From an uncultured Clostridia bacterium (GTDB lineage Bacteria; Bacillota_A; Clostridia; TANB77; CAG-508), in NCBI GenBank assembly GCA_934130705.1, contig CAKOYL010000007.1, positions 1 through 29,941 on the forward strand: a stretch of 29,941 bases of DNA. The letters are read 5' to 3'. The notes beneath the pieces were generated by a model, which saw only the letters and a program-made list of their open reading frames with translations, had not been told where the DNA came from and made no database searches. Every line of letters begins with the position of its first letter. Within the stretch, counting starts at the first letter, position 1. A program made the translations under genes and the position numbers. Shown here piece by piece: positions 25,182-29,941 of this stretch.

Positions 25182-26138
25182 CTATCCTAATATATACTTC
25201 ATAATATCTTTTCTATCATCTTTTGCATTATTAAATGGCAATATATACACATAAAAAGAATATTTTTCCCATTTATTTTGCTTAATTTTTTTCTTTAAAT
25301 TTTTTACTATACTTTCGCTATTTTTTTCTATTTCTTTTTCTATTAATTCTATTGCATCAATGTTCGAAATGCCATTTAAATCTACATTTAAACTATAACC
25401 AATAAAAATACCAAACGCTTTATTAGTAACTATATCTTTAGGCTTTGTATTTGAAGGGACAATAATCTTTTTCAACTCTTCAGCCTCTTCTATATCAAAT
25501 TTTTCTTTAAATATATTTTCATTAACCAAATCCACTTCAAAATCTTCTTGTTCTAAATGATCTTTTATAGAATCTATTGCATCAGATATTGCTTTAGATA
25601 TTTGATTCTCAATTTTTGCTTCTCCGATTACTAAATCAAAGACTTTGTATTCATCTTTATTATACGAATGTAAAAACACTCCATCTGCACCTTTAACATA
25701 ATCATTTTTATTAGTTTTCAATTCCATTTTGCTTAATATTTTAGGAGCTTTTAAATCGCATTCCATAAATAAATACAATAAAATTTCTCCCAACTCAGAT
25801 CCACTACCATTATCTTTTTCATTTTTTATATTTCTAAATTTATTTAATGCCTTTGCATATAGTCCATCTGCTACATTTTTTTCAATAGCTTCTTTAATTT
25901 CTCTTCTAGAATACACATAGTTTTTTATATTATTAGCCACTATTTCTTTAAGGTTTTTATAATCAAATTTACTATTTGATATTGGTAATGCATATATCTT
26001 CAAATAGTTCTCATTTGGTAATTCTAAATCCTTCAAATGCTTCATTTCAAAAGTTTCTTTAAATCCCGTTTCATTGCTACTTTTATTTAACATATTTCCC
26101 CCATATACAGAAAAATGTCCTATTTGAGTATAGGCCAT
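25182..26138 (-). CDS. hamA: Hachiman system nuclease HamA (DUF1837)
   Basis: 318 residues from the first ATG. The DUF1837 core SGSELGEILLYLFMECDL (about 112-129), KGADGVFLH (D152) and DLVIGEAKIENQI (E173, K175) gives a PD-(D/E)XK-type active site, matching the known HamA effector that degrades DNA when released by HamB. Start uncertain: ATG at 26138 has no clear ribosome site and lies inside a 14-bp hairpin, whereas ATG at 26093 (303 residues) has GGGGG 5 nt upstream right after the hairpin. All core motifs remain in either version. An extended -10 promoter lies just upstream. Cooperates with hamB. Confidence 0.9.
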   Translation of the reverse strand: MAYTQIGHFSVYGGNMLNKSSNETGFKETFEMKHLKDLELPNENYLKIYALPISNSKFDYKNLKEIVANNIKNYVYSRREIKEAIEKNVADGLYAKALNKFRNIKNEKDNGSGSELGEILLYLFMECDLKAPKILSKMELKTNKNDYVKGADGVFLHSYNKDEYKVFDLVIGEAKIENQISKAISDAIDSIKDHLEQEDFEVDLVNENIFKEKFDIEEAEELKKIIVPSNTKPKDIVTNKAFGIFIGYSLNVDLNGISNIDAIELIEKEIEKNSESIVKNLKKKIKQNKWEKYSFYVYILPFNNAKDDRKDIMKYILG

Positions 26139-26143
26139 TTTTC
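26110..26143 (-). promoter_or_regulatory. 14-bp hairpin over the first hamA start codon
   Basis: Arms 26110-26123 (GAAAAATGTCCTAT on the plus strand) and 26130-26143 (ATAGGCCATTTTTC) pair with one mismatch across a 6-nt loop. The first ATG of hamA is inside one arm; the GGGGG before the second ATG lies a few nt beyond the other arm. Could be a DNA operator or an RNA leader hairpin. Confidence 0.5.
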
Positions 26144-26162
26144 TTTTGTATTTTCTTGTAAT

Positions 26163-26192
26163 ATTATACCATATTTTGTCAAACTCTGTCTA
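26163..26192 (-). promoter_or_regulatory. Promoter of hamAB
   Basis: On the minus strand TAGACA (26192-26187), 18-nt spacer, TATAAT (26168-26163) with TG before it (TGGTATAAT). Transcription would begin near 26156, a few nt before the leader hairpin. Confidence 0.6.
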
Positions 26193-26222
26193 CGGGTGTA
26201 TTTTGTCGTTTAATGTCGAATA

Positions 26223-26958
26223 TTATAACTCAAATATAAATATATATTCATGAGCCAACAAATAAAAATCCCTTTTTACATTCTGACTCCAATAATTAGT
26301 CCTTTTACAATTATGTTGCTCCTTAATAATTATTTCTTTTAATGTGAAACCTGCTTGAATAAAAATATTCATGATATAAAAACCTAATGGAATAACATTT
26401 TTATTTTTCCTAATGTCTCCAATTAAAATTGCACAGAATTTATTTTTCTTTAAGATTCTAAAACATTCTTTTGAAAATAGTTTCATTTGATCTAAAAATT
26501 CATTTAGTTCTAATCTTGATAAATCTTCTTTAATATCTTTACTATATTTAATAATATTAGCATACGGTGGATGTGCAAATATGAAATCTATACAATTGTC
26601 CGGCACTATTCCTTTCAAATTGGTCGAATCTGCTCTTATTAATTTTGGTTCATATAAGTTGTTGCTTTTAAAACTAATTCTTTCTTTTGCCATTTTAAGA
26701 GCTTCTACATTCACATCTATTCCGTACTCCTTTTCTATTAAGTAACTTTGTTTCTATCATTGTAGTACCGCTTCCACAAAATGTATCTAATACTATATCT
26801 CCTTCATTTGTATATTTCAAAATCAAATTTCTAGGAACTTGTGGTGGACAATTCCCCCTGTAGTCTCCTCTATGTGTTGCCCAATTTCCTCTTTCCTTAA
26901 AAGACCATATAGTTGTCTCTTCTAATTCAAATTGTTCTGGTTTATATTTCAAATTCAT
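26223..26958 (-). pseudogene. DNA methyltransferase (HPPY type) split by a +1 frameshift
   Basis: Two adjoining frames make one methylase of about 244 residues. The upstream frame (26958-26695) has motif I VLDTFCGSGTT and ends RKGVRNRCECRSS; the downstream frame resumes GIDVNVEALKMAKERI, and removing one base near 26724 joins them as NRKGVGIDVNVEAL. The second half has FIFAHPPYANIIKYS (motif IV), LIGDIRK and EQHNC, as in a group of N4/N6 amino-methylases with HPPY instead of the usual D/N/S-PPY. The zero-frame codon at the break is CGG. The start is probably TTG at 26952 (7 nt after GGAGG), since ATG at 26958 nearly touches that site. Last gene of the restriction-modification cluster. Confidence 0.8.
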
Positions 26959-26980
26959 TCCTCCTTCTAAAATGCATAAA

Positions 26981-27004
26981 GGGACAACTAATAAAAGTTG
27001 CCCC
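26981..27004 (-). terminator. Hairpin between the nuclease and third methylase genes
   Basis: GGGACAACT (26981-26989) and AGTTGCCCC (26996-27004) pair with one G-U in the minus-strand RNA, followed by CCCTTTATG rather than a clean T run. It may be a weak terminator or attenuator that lowers expression of the last methylase. Confidence 0.4.
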
Positions 27005-27023
27005 CAAAATCTTTTTCTATTTA

Positions 27024-27551
27024 TTAATCTTCTTCTGGTACTGGTAATCCTAATTTTTTTAATGGTATATATTCAAAATAATATTGACATCTTACACTTA
27101 TTATATAATCTAATACATCTTTATACTGTGGTTTTTTAAACCAATCACTTAATAGATATACATATTCTACTTCTATATTAGCTCTTGATAATAGCTTTTG
27201 ATATTGTTTCTTCTTAAAGTCACATGTTTGTAATTTTTCATCTACCGAACCTGCGACTTGTTGAAATTTGCATTCTATAATAAATAGTGTATTATCAACT
27301 ATAACATATATACAATCATCTGGTAACAATTGCTTTGATATTATTTCTTTCCAATTTATATTATATTCTTCCAAAAAACTGTAAAATTGATGTTTTTTAA
27401 ATACTCTAGCTACTAATTCATCTTTGTAATATACCTTATCTTTTTCAACTTTATAACCTTTTTGTTTGCCTAAAAAAGTTGATAAATCTGTTTTACCCTC
27501 AAATGCTAGACCTGTTAAAGTATTTGCTCCTCCAACTCCATCTTTTATCAT
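27024..27551 (-). CDS. Probable type II restriction endonuclease, PD-(D/E)XK fold
   Basis: 175 residues. A PD-(D/E)XK active site is visible: E18 (GLAFEGKTDL), LPDD (76-79) and IIECKF (E93, K95), in the usual helix-strand-strand order. It overlaps the DpnA-like methylase gene by 4 nt (ATGA), the tight coupling typical of restriction-modification operons. It does not resemble DpnII/MboI-type nucleases as I recall them (about 280-290 residues), so its site cannot be read from the methylases; I do not recognise the subfamily. The frame is intact, unlike those of the methylase genes on both sides. Confidence 0.7.
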   Translation of the reverse strand: MIKDGVGGANTLTGLAFEGKTDLSTFLGKQKGYKVEKDKVYYKDELVARVFKKHQFYSFLEEYNINWKEIISKQLLPDDCIYVIVDNTLFIIECKFQQVAGSVDEKLQTCDFKKKQYQKLLSRANIEVEYVYLLSDWFKKPQYKDVLDYIISVRCQYYFEYIPLKKLGLPVPEED

Positions 27552-28328
27552 TTTCTTGCCTCCTTCATTTCTTCATATCTTTTTATCGATAAATCTATAT
27601 ATTGTTTTTCTCTTTCAATTCCAATATAATTTCTTCCCAACTTATATGCTGCAATCCCACTTGTTCCGCTCCCACTAAATGGATATAAAATTATATCATT
27701 TTCTTCTGTAGATGCTAATATTATTCTTTCTAATATTTCTAATGGTTTTTGTGTAGGATGTTTACCACATTTCTTTTCTGATGGTTTAGTTAAACTTGTT
27801 ATCCAAACATCTTTCATTTGCTTTCCATTATTCATTTCTTTCATTAATTCATAATTAAAATTATATTTACATTTCTTAATATCTTTTCTTGCCCATAAAA
27901 TGGTTTCTGTTGAATGTGTAAATGTTTTACAAGCTAAATTGGGTGGTGGATTTGTTTTCTGCCATATTATATTATTAATTATTTTAAATCCTTCTTCTTC
28001 AAGTGCCATACCTATGGAATAGATATTGTGTAGTGTTCCACTTATCCATATAGTTCCATTGTCTTTTAGTATTCTATAACATTCCTTTATCCACTTTTTA
28101 TTAAATCTATGTTTATATTTTAATGAATCCGATGAATCCCATTCTCCTTTATTTACTGTTACCATTTTTCCACCGACTACATGTTATCCCATCATTTGAT
28201 AGGAAATATGGTGGATCTGCAAATATCGTATCTATTGTTTTATCTTCAAACTTTTTCAATACCTTAAATGTGTCACCTTTTATTAATTTAAAATGTTCAT
28301 CATCATAATAATATTTTCCTGTATACAT
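27548..28328 (-). pseudogene. DpnA-like DNA adenine methyltransferase split by a +1 frameshift
   Basis: The ATG at 28328 (GGAG 7 nt upstream, 12 nt after the Dam-like gene) opens MYTGKYYYDDEHF and reads through motif IV IFADPPYFLSNDGITCS, then stops after RWKNGNSK. The next frame continues GGKMVTVNKGEWDSS, the expected sequence, to motif I LYPFSGSGTSGIAAYKLGR near the C-terminus (beta-class order). Removing one base near 28173 restores about 259 residues. In DpnII-type systems DpnA methylates single-stranded GATC DNA. The zero-frame codon at the break is CGG (AGT CGG TGG). The second frame could start alone at ATG 28165 but would lack DPPY and be inactive. Confidence 0.85.
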
Positions 28329-28340
28329 TATTACACTCCA

Positions 28341-29243
28341 TTATGCATCATAGTTTGTTACTAATATCTCTGATATTTTTCCTCTTCCTTTTGAATTTGC
28401 ATTTATCATTCTACTTGCATATATTTCATCTATGTTAAATCCTTGATATATATTGTCAAAGAAAGTATCTTCTTTATTTGTGTTTTTCGGATTTGAATTG
28501 CTTAGCATTAGTTTTGCATTTTGTTCATTTAATTCTCTATAAAATTCTGCTAATTCTTTTTGATTTTCGTCATTAAAATCTTCTTTTGTGTATGATGTAA
28601 ATCCTGATGTTACATTTAAAGGTCTGTATGGTGGGTCGAAATACACAAATGTATTTTCTGTTACATATTCCATACTTCTTCTATAATCACCATATTGAAA
28701 TTGTACATTTTGTATTAATTTTGATAAATTTCTTAAGTTTTCTTCATCACATATTGTAGGATTTTTATGACTTCCCATAGGAACATTGAATTTTCCTGCT
28801 TTATTAACTCTATATAACCCATTAAAGCATGTCCTATTTAAATATATAAATTGTGCTGCTCTTTGAATACTGTGTTCATTTTCTTCTAATGTGTAATTAT
28901 TATATTCATCTCTTTTATTATAAAAGTAATTTTTTCTTCCTTCTTGTTCTAATTGTAAATATTCTGTTTCCATTTGTTTTAGATTTGTTATTAAATCTTC
29001 TACATCGTTTTTTATAACATTATATGAATTTATTAAATCTATATTTATATCAAATGCATATGCTTCTTGTACATCATATTTTTGCAATATATCTATTAAT
29101 ACCGCTCCTCCACCTACAAATGGTTCTATATATCTTTCTATTATTCCATTTTTTAGTTCATATGGGTAGAAATTGTTTAGCTGTGGTATTAAACTTCCTT
29201 TCCCTCCAGCCCACTTTACAAATGGTCTTATTTTTTCTGACAT
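28341..29243 (-). CDS. Dam/DpnM-like adenine-specific DNA methyltransferase
   Basis: 300 residues, complete alpha-class adenine methylase: IRPFVKWAGGKGSLIPQL at 5-22 (AdoMet motif), IEPFVGGGAVL (motif I), the target-recognition region with YLNRTCFNGLYRVNKAG, and TFVYFDPPYRPL (motif IV). Very similar in pattern to DpnM and Dam, which make N6-methyladenine in GATC; that specificity is inferred. First gene of the operon followed by the DpnA-like methylase and the nuclease, in the DpnM-DpnA-nuclease order. Ribosome site AGAGGT; a minus-strand TGATAAAAT about 30 nt upstream may be its -10 box. It is the only intact methylase of the cluster. Confidence 0.93.
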   Translation of the reverse strand: MSEKIRPFVKWAGGKGSLIPQLNNFYPYELKNGIIERYIEPFVGGGAVLIDILQKYDVQEAYAFDINIDLINSYNVIKNDVEDLITNLKQMETEYLQLEQEGRKNYFYNKRDEYNNYTLEENEHSIQRAAQFIYLNRTCFNGLYRVNKAGKFNVPMGSHKNPTICDEENLRNLSKLIQNVQFQYGDYRRSMEYVTENTFVYFDPPYRPLNVTSGFTSYTKEDFNDENQKELAEFYRELNEQNAKLMLSNSNPKNTNKEDTFFDNIYQGFNIDEIYASRMINANSKGRGKISEILVTNYDA

Positions 29244-29389
29244 TTTCGTACCTCTTTATTGTATTTTTTGTAATTTTATCACATTTGTTATAATTTATCT
29301 ACATTTTTAGAAATATTAAATAATTTTATTTTTTACTTGATATTTCATTATATTTAAGCTTAAATACACAACCAACTGGAGGTGATAAT

Positions 29390-29662
29390 ATGAGTTCAAA
29401 GACTATACTGTCTCTATATAATGGAGATTATTCTTGTATTGAAAGACCTATACCTAAAGATTCCAAATATGCTAAAGCATTGTCCAAATGCACTAATCTT
29501 CAAGAGAAATTAGCTCAATTAGTAGATAAAGAAACTTTTTCATTAATAGAGAAAGTTTTAGAATATCAAAGTGAATTATCTGCTATTGAAATGGAAGAAG
29601 TATTTTCAGAAGGCTTTTCTTTAGCTGTATCTTTACTGCTGGAAGCGATTTCAAAGGAATAA
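29390..29662 (+). CDS. Small DUF6809-like protein
   Basis: 90 residues, predicted helical and soluble. Features: ILSLYNGDYSCIERPIPKDSKY near the N-terminus and FSEGFSLAVSLLLEAISKE at the C-terminus, the layout of DUF6809 proteins (unknown function, frequent on clostridial mobile elements); recalled resemblance, not searched. Strong ribosome site GGAGGTGATAAT directly before ATG. Transcribed divergently from the restriction-modification operon across a 146-bp AT-rich gap. Its presence suggests that mobile DNA continues to the right edge. Confidence 0.7.
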   Translation: MSSKTILSLYNGDYSCIERPIPKDSKYAKALSKCTNLQEKLAQLVDKETFSLIEKVLEYQSELSAIEMEEVFSEGFSLAVSLLLEAISKE

Positions 29663-29664
29663 TG

Positions 29665-29760
29665 TACCCCATCCCCCTCCTATTTCCCGAAAGTTTTTAA
29701 AGCACTCCCCTCGCCGTTCCCCCTTTTTACTTTGTAGAGATTAGAGGCGGGGGGTGGTCT
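29665..29760. other. GC-rich non-coding patch
   Basis: A C-rich stretch (CCCCATCCCCCTCC, CTCCCCTCGCCGTTCCCCC) followed by GGCGGGGGGTGG within about 95 nt, far above the local GC level. The two ends can pair imperfectly. No reading frame is supported. It may be a structured terminator of the small gene or an element-end remnant; nothing recognisable is seen from there to the next terminator. Confidence 0.4.
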
Positions 29761-29830
29761 TTATATTTTCGGTATGTATTTTTTATTTATATTTCAATTC
29801 TTACAGATAATATCTACCGATTATCACATT

Positions 29831-29863
29831 AAAAAAAAGATTAGTTATATTTCAAACTAATCT
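29831..29863 (-). terminator. Rho-independent terminator of the right-edge gene
   Basis: AGATTAGTT (29838-29846) and AACTAATCT (29855-29863) pair perfectly with an 8-nt loop; on the minus strand the stem is followed by eight T. It ends the partial gene 13 nt after its stop codon. Confidence 0.8.
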
Positions 29864-29875
29864 ATAAATTGTAAT

Positions 29876-29941
29876 TTATCTTTCTGAATATTTCTTTAAA
29901 AATTCTTCTAATTCTGTTTCGCTGTTAAAAATTGTTTCAAA
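29876..29941 (-). CDS. C-terminal end of an unidentified protein
   Basis: The minus strand reads 21 codons from the window edge to TAA at 29876-29878, ending ETELEEFLKKYSER. A good terminator right after the stop supports a real gene. Too short to name; a helical, charged C-terminus is all that can be said. Confidence 0.6.
   Translation of the reverse strand, partial: FETIFNSETELEEFLKKYSER

Noticed and set aside
26163..26180. TTGACA 8 nt before TATAAT upstream of hamA as a -35/-10 pair
   Set aside because: The spacing is far too short; TAGACA at 18 nt with the extended -10 is the workable pair.
27548..28165. Separate 205-residue methylase starting at ATG 28165
   Set aside because: It would lack the catalytic DPPY motif, which lies in the preceding frame directly upstream, so it is the back half of one gene.
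28155..28185. -1 slippage on the A5 run in the DpnA-like gene as the frame-restoring event
   Set aside because: The downstream frame needs a +1 shift; -1 slippage on the A run would enter the wrong frame.
29390..29662. Antitoxin partner for Fic
   Set aside because: It is 12 kb away and looks like DUF6809; Fic here carries its own inhibitory helix, so no separate antitoxin is needed.

Overview
The window is very AT-rich, densely coded DNA from a low-GC Firmicute, most likely an uncultured gut clostridium. The grounds are strong GGAGG-type ribosome sites, frequent TTG starts, Clostridia-type genes (a Sapep/PepV-like M20 dipeptidase, TIGR01212 radical SAM, and DUF6514-, DUF6076- and DUF6809-like proteins) and a choloylglycine (bile salt) hydrolase, which points to an animal gut.

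Left part (1 to about 13.2 kb), chromosomal housekeeping. It opens with the N-terminal piece of a transposase whose mRNA leader can fold over its ribosome site. Next come a GT-C-like membrane glycosyltransferase downstream of topA, a 259-bp inverted repeat resembling a miniature mobile element, a small DUF6514-like gene, and a dipeptidase/left-handed beta-helix transferase pair. A membrane-anchored alpha/beta hydrolase, a leaderless-looking radical SAM gene (ytqA-like), recQ, a YfcE-type phosphodiesterase, thioredoxin and the bile salt hydrolase complete it.

Junction (about 13.2-13.45 kb). A non-coding stretch carries 20 nt identical to the anticodon arm and variable loop of a bacterial tRNA-fMet, on the minus strand, followed by short direct repeats. 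I read it as a possible attachment-site scar marking the left edge of an island.

Right part (about 13.3-29.9 kb), a mobile and defence region. It holds a PHP-ATPase of the TrlF type with a small acidic partner, and a Fic AMP-transferase with a winged-helix C-terminus preceded by a strikingly regular array of ten alternating half-sites. An integrative-element core follows: P4-type primase-helicase, two excisionase-like HTH proteins, a DUF6076 protein and a tyrosine integrase, with two face-to-face promoters between the arms. After it come a two-gene Hachiman system (hamA, hamB) and a restriction-modification cluster: Dam/DpnM-like methylase, DpnA-like methylase, PD-(D/E)XK nuclease and a third methylase. 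A DUF6809-like gene and a partial gene end the window.

Most unusual point: the DpnA-like and third methylase genes are each broken by one extra base (+1 shift), and in both the zero-frame codon at the break is CGG. By my manual scan CGG is otherwise almost absent from the window. This may be decay, sequencing error or programmed frameshifting. The Fic operator-like array and the PHP-ATPase/acidic-protein pair are the other best leads.
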